A stretch of 64,000 bases of DNA, taken from the NCBI GenBank assembly GCA_023398615.1, contig JAEWSD010000022.1:1-64000 (forward strand), read 5' to 3'. Positions 18,963-26,612 of the stretch are shown here, in pieces. The position numbers were made by a program, and so were the translations under genes. Below the pieces are notes generated by a model that saw only the letters and a program-made list of their open reading frames with translations, was not told the origin of the DNA and did no database searches. Every line of letters starts with the position of its first letter. Position 1 is the first letter of the stretch. The DNA comes from Bacillota bacterium (GTDB lineage: Bacteria; Bacillota; Clostridia; Lachnospirales; Lachnospiraceae).

Positions 18963-20750
18963 TTATTCTTTATGAGCTTTTAAAATACGCCAGATCGTGG
19001 AGCGGCTGATATTCAGCCGCTCTGCGGTCTTTTTATGGTTCATGTTTTCCTGTTTTAAAACCATCCGCAAAACGTCATACATAATATCGTCGAGAGTTTG
19101 GTTCAGATTGATATTGCTTGTCACCTTCTCATCATAAGTGAAAATCTCGTTCTGAATGCAGCTGGCAACATTTTCTTTCGTGATATAGTAGGTATTCGTC
19201 CGGATGACAAGCTCGCGCAGAACTCTCTTGAACTGGGGGATATTGCCCGGCCACGGGAACCGCAGCAGTATGTCTTCCACGCCCGGTTCGAATCCTATGA
19301 TCTGTTTACCGAACTCCGAGTTGAGATTGTTAAGATAAATGGCAGAAAGGCTTGAGATGTCTTCTGTCCTGCGACGGAGCGGCAGTGACTGCAGAAGCAG
19401 ACAATTCACTTTGTTAAGGATATATTCCGCCATAGAACATTTGGTCTCATCACCTTTTACGACTGCGGAGAAGATGACTCGGTTTCGTTTGCAGAGGTTC
19501 GTCTGTTCGATCAGATCTTGCAGCTTTTTTTCATTTGCAGAAGAGATCGCATGGATGTTCTTGAAATATACTGTGCAGTTCACATCGGAAAGCGGAGAAG
19601 ACGGACTCTCAAGGAAGCTGTTCCATTCCTTATCAGTTACGAGGGAACAGTTAATAATGTAATAAGGTCTGCCATTGTTCTGACCGCTGCGGTGAATCAT
19701 ATTTGCAGCGGTGTCTTTGCCGGTACCCTGCTCACCGAGAATGAGGACCGGCAGCATGGACTCACAGTATTTGAGGATGGTTTCATGCGTTTGACCGACG
19801 GAACTCGTCATACCAAACGGGCTTTCGAATGCGTAGTTATCGTCATCTTTATCTTCGATGAGGGAAATTCCGCCCTTCTCGACGGGCACTTCGTGAAAAA
19901 TGCTTCGCCCGTATACTGCAACTTCTTTTTTGCCGTCAATGATGCGGCTTACAGAATCGATACTAAAGATGACTGAACCGACCTGGCGATCCATGTGCAT
20001 GGTAATGTTCTGCAGCAGTTTTGGAAACCGGCTCTTAATCAATGAAAAATAGGTTTCAGTCTTTTCAGTTTTTTCTACGTTGGAGAGGATAATTTCTCCG
20101 TCTTCGTTAAATATCGTGACATAAATGGGAATCGTTCGGAGAGCCCAATTCAGGCGATTGCGCTCAAAAGATGTTTTATTTTGTACGGAAAAAAGCATCT
20201 TTGCCTGGTCTAAAACGGATTCTATGCTGTCTTTTCCGGATGTGATCAAAATGGTATTAAGGCCTATACTCTTGGCTACTGTCGTCGTGACCATGTCACC
20301 GACTACCATTGTATAGCCGGCCTTCTGCATCTCTTTAAGCAGAGGGCGAACCTCTTGGGAGGAGTAAATCGTATGCACTTCGATGTCATATTGAAGAAGA
20401 TCGCAGAGCCCTTTCGCACGGCTTGCGATAGTCGGAAAACTCACGACTGCGAACTTTTCCTGGTAGTTTCTTGCAAGACGGATAGTGTGAAGAATATCCT
20501 CAAATGAAGTCATGATCTCGAGAACGGGAGTATCATGGAACTCTTTTCTTAAAAGTTCGGCTGTACCACCTCGGGCGATCAGAATATCGTAATCTGTGAC
20601 GCTCATCTCTTGTTTGGCAATTTCAATACCTTCGGCTAAATCCCCAACAAACGCATAAAGGGAAATCTCACTGTGTTCGTTTGCCGCAGCACTCATAATT
20701 TCCCTCATCCCTTCGTAAGGGAGTATTGCCAGAATGTTAATTCGTCTCAT
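18963..20750 (-). CDS. PrpR-N/AAA/Fis-type transcriptional regulator, degenerate sigma-54 interaction domain
   Basis: A 595-residue regulator with a PrpR_N sensor domain (about 1-190, ILIARGGTAELLRK), a PAS-like segment (about 205-300), an AAA+ domain and a C-terminal Fis-type helix-turn-helix (HKKTAERLNISRSTIWRIL). Walker A is intact (LGEQGTGKD) and FPWPGNIPQFKRVLREL is recognisable, but the GAFTGA loop that touches sigma-54 is absent and the Walker B acidic pair is replaced (VYFKNI). It may thus bind nucleotide and DNA without driving sigma-54 promoter opening, as in GAFTGA-less relatives such as TyrR. The start is ATG 20750, set by AAAGGAGG; the longer TTG frame would contain that site. 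It is divergent from the sugar-acid cluster, which it probably controls. Confidence 0.88.
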   Translation of the reverse strand: MRRINILAILPYEGMREIMSAAANEHSEISLYAFVGDLAEGIEIAKQEMSVTDYDILIARGGTAELLRKEFHDTPVLEIMTSFEDILHTIRLARNYQEKFAVVSFPTIASRAKGLCDLLQYDIEVHTIYSSQEVRPLLKEMQKAGYTMVVGDMVTTTVAKSIGLNTILITSGKDSIESVLDQAKMLFSVQNKTSFERNRLNWALRTIPIYVTIFNEDGEIILSNVEKTEKTETYFSLIKSRFPKLLQNITMHMDRQVGSVIFSIDSVSRIIDGKKEVAVYGRSIFHEVPVEKGGISLIEDKDDDNYAFESPFGMTSSVGQTHETILKYCESMLPVLILGEQGTGKDTAANMIHRSGQNNGRPYYIINCSLVTDKEWNSFLESPSSPLSDVNCTVYFKNIHAISSANEKKLQDLIEQTNLCKRNRVIFSAVVKGDETKCSMAEYILNKVNCLLLQSLPLRRRTEDISSLSAIYLNNLNSEFGKQIIGFEPGVEDILLRFPWPGNIPQFKRVLRELVIRTNTYYITKENVASCIQNEIFTYDEKVTSNINLNQTLDDIMYDVLRMVLKQENMNHKKTAERLNISRSTIWRILKAHKE

Positions 20751-20833
20751 ATCAGTGTGCCTCCTTTGCAATCTCTATTATAGTATAAAGAAGAAGAAAT
20801 GAAAAGAAATATATTCTGATTTGCAACAAAAAA

Positions 20834-21006
20834 GTGTTTTAAAATGAAACACGTTTTTGACAAAAGAACAAATAAAGTAAAAAATAAGAAATTATTTGAA
20901 GATCAAACTTTAAATATAATAATATGTTTCAAATAAAGACATTTTTTGTTCTTGAATGGGTTGTAATATGGAATTTTGAAGTTTATTATAAAACGTGTTT
21001 TCAAAT
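20834..21006. promoter_or_regulatory. Candidate operator cluster in the divergent control region
   Basis: The 281-bp gap between the regulator and pdxA2 holds three related motifs: a dyad GTGTTT-7-AAACAC at 20834-20852, TGTTTCAAAT at 20925-20934 and GTGTTTTCAAAT at 20995-21006. A -10 box for the regulator (TATAAT, minus strand) lies at 20777-20782. I see no GG/GC -24/-12 sigma-54 promoter, in line with the missing GAFTGA loop. Confidence 0.4.
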
Positions 21007-21031
21007 CTATTTAATAAAAAGGAGGCCAAAT

Positions 21032-22099
21032 ATGGCAACAAAATCGATTATTGGCATTACAATGGGTGATCCGGCCGGCTGCGGTCCGGAGATCACGATC
21101 AAGGCGCTTCATGATCCGACAGTTTATGACAGGTGTAAACCAGTTGTCGTCGGTGATGTCAAGATGTTTGAAGATTCCATTCGTATTCTCGAAGGAACCG
21201 GATATCTGAAACCGGGCGAAATGGAAATTAATCAAGTATCGGATGTTAAAGAGGCCAGGTTTGAATACGGAACGATCGATGTCTATCATCTCGAACTGGT
21301 CGATATGGCTCGCTTCGAATACGGCAAGCTATCTGGGATGTGCGGCGATGCGGCATTCAAGTGTGTCGTTAAAGTCATTGAACTGGCCATGAAAGGTGAT
21401 GTCGATGCGACGGTCACGAATGCACTGAATAAGGAGGCCATTAATATGGCCGGTCATCATTATTCAGGTCATACGGAAATTTATGCGGAATATACGAATA
21501 CAAAGAACTACGCCATGATGCTGGCACATGATGATCTGCGTGTTGTCCATGTATCCACACATGTTTCTTTAAGAGAAGCTTGTGACAGAGTTAAGAAGGA
21601 AAGGGTCTTATCCTGTATTCAGCTTGCAAATGATGCCTGCAAGAGCATTGGTATCACAAAACCGAAGATTGCTGTAGCCGGACTTAATCCGCATGCGGGC
21701 GAGGATGGCATGTTCGGCAGAGAGGAAATAGAAGAGATCATGCCGGCTGTTGAAGAAGCTAAGAAAGAGGGATTCGATGTTGACGGACCGGTTCCGCCCG
21801 ATACGGTTTTTTCGAAGGCAAGAGGCGGATGGTATGATATTACGGTTGTTATGTATCATGACCAGGGACATATCCCATTAAAGGTCGTTGGATTTGTTTA
21901 CAAAAAAGAAGAAAAGAGATGGGGCGCAGTTGCAGGCGTAAATATTACATTAGGTCTGCCGATCATCAGAGTTTCGGTTGACCACGGCACAGCTTTCGGA
22001 CATGCCGGTCAGGGAATCCAGAATGAATTGAGCCTTGTGAATTCAATTGATTACGCAATTCGTATGGCGGACAGTCGTTTGAAAGAATGGGGTAAATAA
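21032..22099 (+). CDS. pdxA2: PdxA2-type 4-phosphate dehydrogenase (D-threonate/D-erythronate 4-phosphate)
   Basis: A 355-residue enzyme of the PdxA family. It keeps the MGDPAGCGPEI start, the metal histidine in SGHTEIYAEY, a second in VVHVSTHVSL and the MYHDQGHIPLK motif. PdxA itself makes vitamin B6, but copies next to a DUF1537 kinase usually act as PdxA2, which oxidises and decarboxylates a four-carbon acid 4-phosphate to dihydroxyacetone phosphate. The kinase gene follows after 5 bp. The start is ATG 21032, behind AAAGGAGG; the open frame runs back to 20924 through the control region and that part is not translated in my view. Confidence 0.88.
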   Translation: MATKSIIGITMGDPAGCGPEITIKALHDPTVYDRCKPVVVGDVKMFEDSIRILEGTGYLKPGEMEINQVSDVKEARFEYGTIDVYHLELVDMARFEYGKLSGMCGDAAFKCVVKVIELAMKGDVDATVTNALNKEAINMAGHHYSGHTEIYAEYTNTKNYAMMLAHDDLRVVHVSTHVSLREACDRVKKERVLSCIQLANDACKSIGITKPKIAVAGLNPHAGEDGMFGREEIEEIMPAVEEAKKEGFDVDGPVPPDTVFSKARGGWYDITVVMYHDQGHIPLKVVGFVYKKEEKRWGAVAGVNITLGLPIIRVSVDHGTAFGHAGQGIQNELSLVNSIDYAIRMADSRLKEWGK

Positions 22100-22104
22100 A
22101 AGAT

Positions 22105-23367
22105 ATGAAGTTGAAACTAGCTGTCATAGCTGATGATTTTACCGGAGCCCTGGATACTGGAATTAAATTTTCTGAAGGCGGTGTCCGTACGAAAGTCATG
22201 CTTTCTCCGCAGTTTTCTTTTTCTGAAATTGAAGATGATGTAAAAGTATTAGTTGTCGATACAGAGACACGCCATTTGAAACCGGAAAATGCGTATGCGA
22301 CAGTTTACAGCCTCGTAAAGCGTTGCCTTGACAATGGAGTGGAGCTTCTTTACAAGAAAACGGATTCGGTACTGAGGGGCTGTATCGGCAGCGAGCTCTC
22401 TGCTGTAGTGGATGCAACCGGTCGCAGCGTGGAATTCGTTCCCGCGCTGCCGAATGGAAGCCGGACGACGGAGAATGGAATTCAGTATGTGGACAAAGTA
22501 CCGGTGGCGGAAAGCGTATTTGGTGCCGATCCGTTTGAACCGGTGGCGAATTCCTATATACCGGATATCATCCGCGAGGAAACGGATAAGGAAACGATAG
22601 TTGTCGCGAAAGGAGAAACTGTTCCCGAAACAGATTCTCCCGGTATCGTAATTTATGATGCATCGACAGATGAAGATATAAAACACATAGCGGATACCCT
22701 GAAAGAGAGGGGTAGGTTAAAAATCATGGCCGGCTGTTCGGGATTTGCATCCTGCCTGCAGGAAATGTTGGACTTGCCGAAAGGTACTCCCAAGAAACCG
22801 CGCCGTACGAGAAACCTTTTCATCGAATGCGGGAGCATCAATACGATTACGGAAAAGCAGTTGCTGTATGCTCAGAAAAAAGGCTTTAACAGAATTATTT
22901 TAAGCGACCCACAGAAGCTGAAGTCCGATTATTTCTCATCGGCAGAGGGGGCCTCATTCCTTATGTGGCTTGAGGAAGAATGTAAAAAGGATGCACCGGT
23001 CATTCTTGATGTTTTTACGGAAGGCGGCACTGCGGGTACAGCAAACTATGGTGAAAGCATTGGAATGAAAAAAGAAGATTTGCGATGCGGAATCGCAAAG
23101 CGGATGGGCGAGTTCGGTGAAAAGTGGCTAGGTTTCAATCTGGATGACACGATTGTCATCACAGGCGGAGATACCGCTTACGCATTTTTAATCCAAATCA
23201 AATGCACCGAAATCGAACCCGTCTATGAGATCGTCTCCGGTGCTGTTCTATTCAATATAAAAGCAGGGAACAGGAGGTTACAGGTCATTTCCAAGTCGGG
23301 TGGCCTGGGAGATGAAGATATTTTTGTCAATATCGCCTCGAAAACAACATGGTCCCATGTGGTCTAA
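22105..23367 (+). CDS. Four-carbon acid sugar kinase (DUF1537 family)
   Basis: A 420-residue kinase of the DUF1537 (four-carbon acid sugar kinase) family, whose characterised members phosphorylate D-threonate, D-erythronate or 3-oxo-tetronates at C4. The N-terminal domain shows VIADDFTGALDTGIKF and KTDSVLRGCIGSEL; the C-terminal nucleotide-binding domain shows DDTIVITGGDTAYAFL. It starts 5 bp after pdxA2 without a strong ribosome binding site, so it is translated by coupling. With PdxA2 it forms a two-step route from a C4 sugar acid to dihydroxyacetone phosphate and CO2. Which C4 acid is used cannot be told from sequence. Confidence 0.88.
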   Translation: MKLKLAVIADDFTGALDTGIKFSEGGVRTKVMLSPQFSFSEIEDDVKVLVVDTETRHLKPENAYATVYSLVKRCLDNGVELLYKKTDSVLRGCIGSELSAVVDATGRSVEFVPALPNGSRTTENGIQYVDKVPVAESVFGADPFEPVANSYIPDIIREETDKETIVVAKGETVPETDSPGIVIYDASTDEDIKHIADTLKERGRLKIMAGCSGFASCLQEMLDLPKGTPKKPRRTRNLFIECGSINTITEKQLLYAQKKGFNRIILSDPQKLKSDYFSSAEGASFLMWLEEECKKDAPVILDVFTEGGTAGTANYGESIGMKKEDLRCGIAKRMGEFGEKWLGFNLDDTIVITGGDTAYAFLIQIKCTEIEPVYEIVSGAVLFNIKAGNRRLQVISKSGGLGDEDIFVNIASKTTWSHVV

Positions 23368-23486
23368 ATTGGTACATGATAATAATTATTTACAAATGTT
23401 TAGGCTATATAAAATTATTTTTTGTATAAAAGCACGAAGATAATATTGAGAATGGTTCAAAATGATACACATACTGTAAGATTTGC

Positions 23487-23510
23487 AATTGAAATTTTTG
23501 AATTTCAAAT
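23487..23510. promoter_or_regulatory. Inverted repeat in the gap before the first dehydrogenase
   Basis: AATTGAAATT, TTTG, AATTTCAAAT: 10-bp arms with one mismatch. Its TTTCAAAT arm resembles motifs before pdxA2 (20925-20934 and 20995-21006). It may be a second site for the PrpR-type regulator and could separate the cluster into two transcription units. Confidence 0.4.
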
Positions 23511-23594
23511 CTATAATTATTTTTGTGAGCAAAACATGTTGCAAATTGGAGCAAAGAATTATATCGAGAATAATCTTAAGGAGGGATTTACATT

Positions 23595-24635
23595 ATGAAA
23601 ACTACAATGTGCGGTATTTTAAAAGCAGGCCCTGAAGTCGGAGCTGTTTATAAAGAGGATTTACCGATTCCAAGAGTCGGTCCGCGAGATATCCTTGTTA
23701 ATGTAAAAGCTACCGCAATCTGTGGAACAGATCAGCATATCTACAATTGGACCCAATATGCACAGGTGCGTGTGAAAACACCAATGGTATTTGGACATGA
23801 GTTTTCCGGCACCGTGGTAAAGGTAGGATCGGAGGTCACAGAGGTGAAGGTTGGGGACCGCGTAGCCGGCGAGACTCATATTCCATGCAATCATTGTTAT
23901 CAGTGTAAGACAGATAACCGGCATATATGTGAAAACATGAAAATTATCGGTGTTCATGCTCCCGGCTCGTTTGCTGACTATATCAGCTTTCCGGTGGACT
24001 GCGCTTATAAAATAAGTGATGAATTGGATTTCGAGACTGCATCTATGCTTGAACCGATGGGAGTAGCGGTACATGGTGTAGACCGGGGAGAGGTCGACGG
24101 TAAAGATGTTGTAATTTATGGTTGCGGGCCTATTGGTTTGATGGCGGTCGGAGCAGCCCGTGTATTAGAGGCTAAGACGATTACGGCAATCGATATTTTC
24201 GATAACAAGTTAGAGGCAGCCAAAAAGATGGGTGCAGACTATGTTCTGAATTCTAAAACGGAAGATGCGGCTGCCAGGGTTCTTGAACGGACCGGTCATG
24301 GTGTGGATGTCGTTATTGACTTTACCGGCAACAGACACGCATATAATTCCGGATTTGCCATGCTCCGTAAAGGCGGACGTTTTGTGATGGCCGGTTTACC
24401 TGACGGTGATGTGACCCTTGCGTTAAGCGATTGCATTATCTATAAAGAAGCGACGGTAGTCGGTGTAACAGGACGATTGATGTATAAAACATGGCAGCAA
24501 TGTGAAATGGTTTTGAAGGATCCGCGATTCCATATTGAGGCTTGCGTTGGCGGTGTATATCCGCTAAAGGACTATGAAGTGGCGTTTAAGAAAATATTTG
24601 AGGGCGTTTCCGGCAAGATGATATTGATTCCTTAA
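23595..24635 (+). CDS. Zinc-dependent medium-chain dehydrogenase, threonine dehydrogenase-like
   Basis: A 346-residue MDR dehydrogenase. The catalytic zinc site is seen in ATAICGTDQHIYNW and FGHEFSGTVVKVG, the structural zinc cysteines in CNHCYQCKTDNRHIC, and the NAD-binding loop in YGCGPIGLMAVGA. The ICGTDxHIYNW pattern is that of L-threonine 3-dehydrogenase, but adjacent genes for C4 acid breakdown make a polyol or sugar acid equally likely as substrate. GAGGG stands before the ATG. It follows a 227-bp gap that carries an inverted repeat, so it may begin a second transcript in the island. Confidence 0.85.
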   Translation: MKTTMCGILKAGPEVGAVYKEDLPIPRVGPRDILVNVKATAICGTDQHIYNWTQYAQVRVKTPMVFGHEFSGTVVKVGSEVTEVKVGDRVAGETHIPCNHCYQCKTDNRHICENMKIIGVHAPGSFADYISFPVDCAYKISDELDFETASMLEPMGVAVHGVDRGEVDGKDVVIYGCGPIGLMAVGAARVLEAKTITAIDIFDNKLEAAKKMGADYVLNSKTEDAAARVLERTGHGVDVVIDFTGNRHAYNSGFAMLRKGGRFVMAGLPDGDVTLALSDCIIYKEATVVGVTGRLMYKTWQQCEMVLKDPRFHIEACVGGVYPLKDYEVAFKKIFEGVSGKMILIP

Positions 24636-24696
24636 CTAAATGAAGGGCAACAGACGAGCCCTCACAATATAAGATATTCTGAAAGGAGAAGCCGAG

Positions 24697-25740
24697 TTGT
24701 CTACTCGACGAATATACAATATGAAAGTTGCTATCGTAACGGAACCTTATAAAGTGGAAATTGAAGAGCGGCCGATTCCAAAGGTCGGGGAGCACGATGT
24801 ACTGATTAAGGTCAAAAGAGCGGGTATCTGCGGCTCTGATTTACATCTTTACAAAGGCCTCCATGCGTTTCGGAAGCTGCCTGCCGCATTAGGACATGAG
24901 GTCTCGGGAGAGGTATGTGAAATCGGCGCTGCCGTAAAAAGTATTAAAGTCGGAGATCACGTCACTGTGGAACCACAGGTCGGATGCGGGGAGTGTGAAT
25001 TCTGTAAAAGCGGAAATGTGAATCTCTGCCTGAATAAAACCGTTCCGGGCACACCTGCATGGCTGGGTACGTTTGCCGAATATTTCTGTGCTCCCGAACA
25101 GACGGTTTATAAGCTTAATGATTCTGTAGGCTATGATGTCGGTGCGCTGGTAGAACCTCTTGCCGTTGCAGTACAGGCCTTAAATCAGAGCTCCGGAGAA
25201 TCCCATGATTCTCTTGCCATACTGGGCTGCGGTACAATTGGCCTTCTGGTACTGGCTGTTGCAAAGCAGCGCGGGTATAAGAATATATATTGTACGGATA
25301 CCGCCGAATTTAACCGTGATACGGCTGTAAAGATGGGTGCAAAAGCTTCCTATGATCCTTTGAACTGTGATGTAACGGCAATGATCAGAAAAGCGACAAA
25401 TGGTCGCGGTGTGGATACATGTGTTGTATCGGCAGGTGCACCTGATATTATTGACCAGGCGTCTTCCGTTACAAGGAAACTTGGTGAAGTGGTATTGGTT
25501 GCTATGATTACCAGGCCCATACCCGTGTACACTTATGGTTTTGTGTTCAACGAGCAGAAGCTGCTCGGTGCGATGACTTATACTACGGAGGCTTTTGCCG
25601 AAGCAAGCAGGCTTATCAATGAGGGACTTGATGTGGCACCTATTATAACTCACAATCTTAAGATGGAAGAGACTGGAAAAGGATTGGAGATTTTAGACAA
25701 GAAAACGGAAAATGCCGGTAAGATACTTGTTCATCCGTAA
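24697..25740 (+). CDS. Zinc-dependent medium-chain dehydrogenase, sorbitol/iditol dehydrogenase-like
   Basis: A 347-residue MDR dehydrogenase, paralogous to the one just upstream but clearly different. It has RAGICGSDLHLYKG and LGHEVSGEVCEIG for catalytic zinc, CGECEFCKSGNVNLC for structural zinc and LGCGTIGLLVLAVA for NAD. The closest visible pattern is the sorbitol/L-iditol or 2,3-butanediol branch. AAAGGAG at 24682-24688 is spaced for the TTG at 24697; the ATG at 24721 has no ribosome binding site, so I accept the TTG start. With the previous gene it could perform two successive oxidations on the imported substrate; this is inference. Confidence 0.83.
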   Translation: MSTRRIYNMKVAIVTEPYKVEIEERPIPKVGEHDVLIKVKRAGICGSDLHLYKGLHAFRKLPAALGHEVSGEVCEIGAAVKSIKVGDHVTVEPQVGCGECEFCKSGNVNLCLNKTVPGTPAWLGTFAEYFCAPEQTVYKLNDSVGYDVGALVEPLAVAVQALNQSSGESHDSLAILGCGTIGLLVLAVAKQRGYKNIYCTDTAEFNRDTAVKMGAKASYDPLNCDVTAMIRKATNGRGVDTCVVSAGAPDIIDQASSVTRKLGEVVLVAMITRPIPVYTYGFVFNEQKLLGAMTYTTEAFAEASRLINEGLDVAPIITHNLKMEETGKGLEILDKKTENAGKILVHP

Positions 25741-25806
25741 TGGATATAGAATGATCAAGAATCGTTTACTTTAGCAGGAAAGATTAACTGCAGAAAGGAA
25801 TTTATT

Positions 25807-26535
25807 ATGAATCCTAATTGGAAAGCGCTTGACGATTGTTTAAAGCAGATGGAAATAGTCGATTTATCCACAACACTGGAAGAGGGTATGCCAAGATGGC
25901 CAACCCATCCTCCGATTATTATTGACCAGACTCTTACTCACGGTCATGACGGGATGTATTGCCAGACCCTTTGTTTCGGAGAACATTCGGGATCGCACAT
26001 GGATGTTCCGGCACATATGGCCGACTGGATGATGGATAAGACGGTTGATACCTATGCGCCAACTATCGTATGCGGCCCCGCTATCAAGTATGATGTGTAC
26101 AAACTTGGAGTGAAGAACGGCGATCGCGTCAACATGGAACAGATCCTGAAATTAGAGGAAGAGATGAATGATTTCGCCGGAGCCGGTGAAATTCCGATAT
26201 TCAATTTTGGGGTGCAGAAGTATTGGAGTACAGGAAGTGATTGGAATTATTATGCTACGAATGAGCCAGGTCTCGACGAAGATGTTGTCAGGCTGTTTTT
26301 AGAACGGAAAGTTAAGGCGGTCGGCTTTGATACTTCCGGAGGAGATCAGCCTGTCGACAGAGGTAAAGAATCATTTGCTTACGGTCATAGAAAGTATTGG
26401 CTCCCAAATGAGATATTCCTGGTAGAGAATCTTATGAACTTAGATAAAGTACCGACACGGTTTTATCTTGCGGCATTGCCGTTAAAGATTAAGAATGGTT
26501 CGGGTTCGCCTGTCAGACCTGTGGCCTGTTTCTGA
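25807..26535 (+). CDS. Cyclase family (kynurenine formamidase-like) metal-dependent hydrolase
   Basis: A 242-residue protein of the cyclase family (PF04199), which includes bacterial kynurenine formamidase and isatin hydrolase. It starts with VDLSTTLEEGMPRWP and carries the metal motif HSGSHMDVPAHM, the family form of HxGTHxDxPxH, with a later histidine in AYGHRKYW. Members open amide or lactone-like rings with Mn or Zn. Here, between sugar dehydrogenases and a sugar importer, a lactone or related ester from dehydrogenase action is a reasonable but unproven substrate. AAAGGAA stands before the ATG, 66 bp after the previous gene. Confidence 0.8.
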   Translation: MNPNWKALDDCLKQMEIVDLSTTLEEGMPRWPTHPPIIIDQTLTHGHDGMYCQTLCFGEHSGSHMDVPAHMADWMMDKTVDTYAPTIVCGPAIKYDVYKLGVKNGDRVNMEQILKLEEEMNDFAGAGEIPIFNFGVQKYWSTGSDWNYYATNEPGLDEDVVRLFLERKVKAVGFDTSGGDQPVDRGKESFAYGHRKYWLPNEIFLVENLMNLDKVPTRFYLAALPLKIKNGSGSPVRPVACF

Positions 26536-26612
26536 TCGTTTCTGTTAAGCTTATTCAGCATTAGATTTTAGGAAAAATTATATATTATAGTTTATTTATA
26601 TAGGAGAAGGCT

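Noticed and set aside
20924..21031. N-terminal extension of the PdxA2 frame
   Set aside because: It covers the AT-rich control region; the AAAGGAGG site and the conserved family start both point to ATG 21032.
23520..23560. TTGCAAAT with upstream GAGC as a sigma-54 promoter before the first dehydrogenase
   Set aside because: The -24 element lacks the GG pair, and the local regulator lacks the GAFTGA loop.
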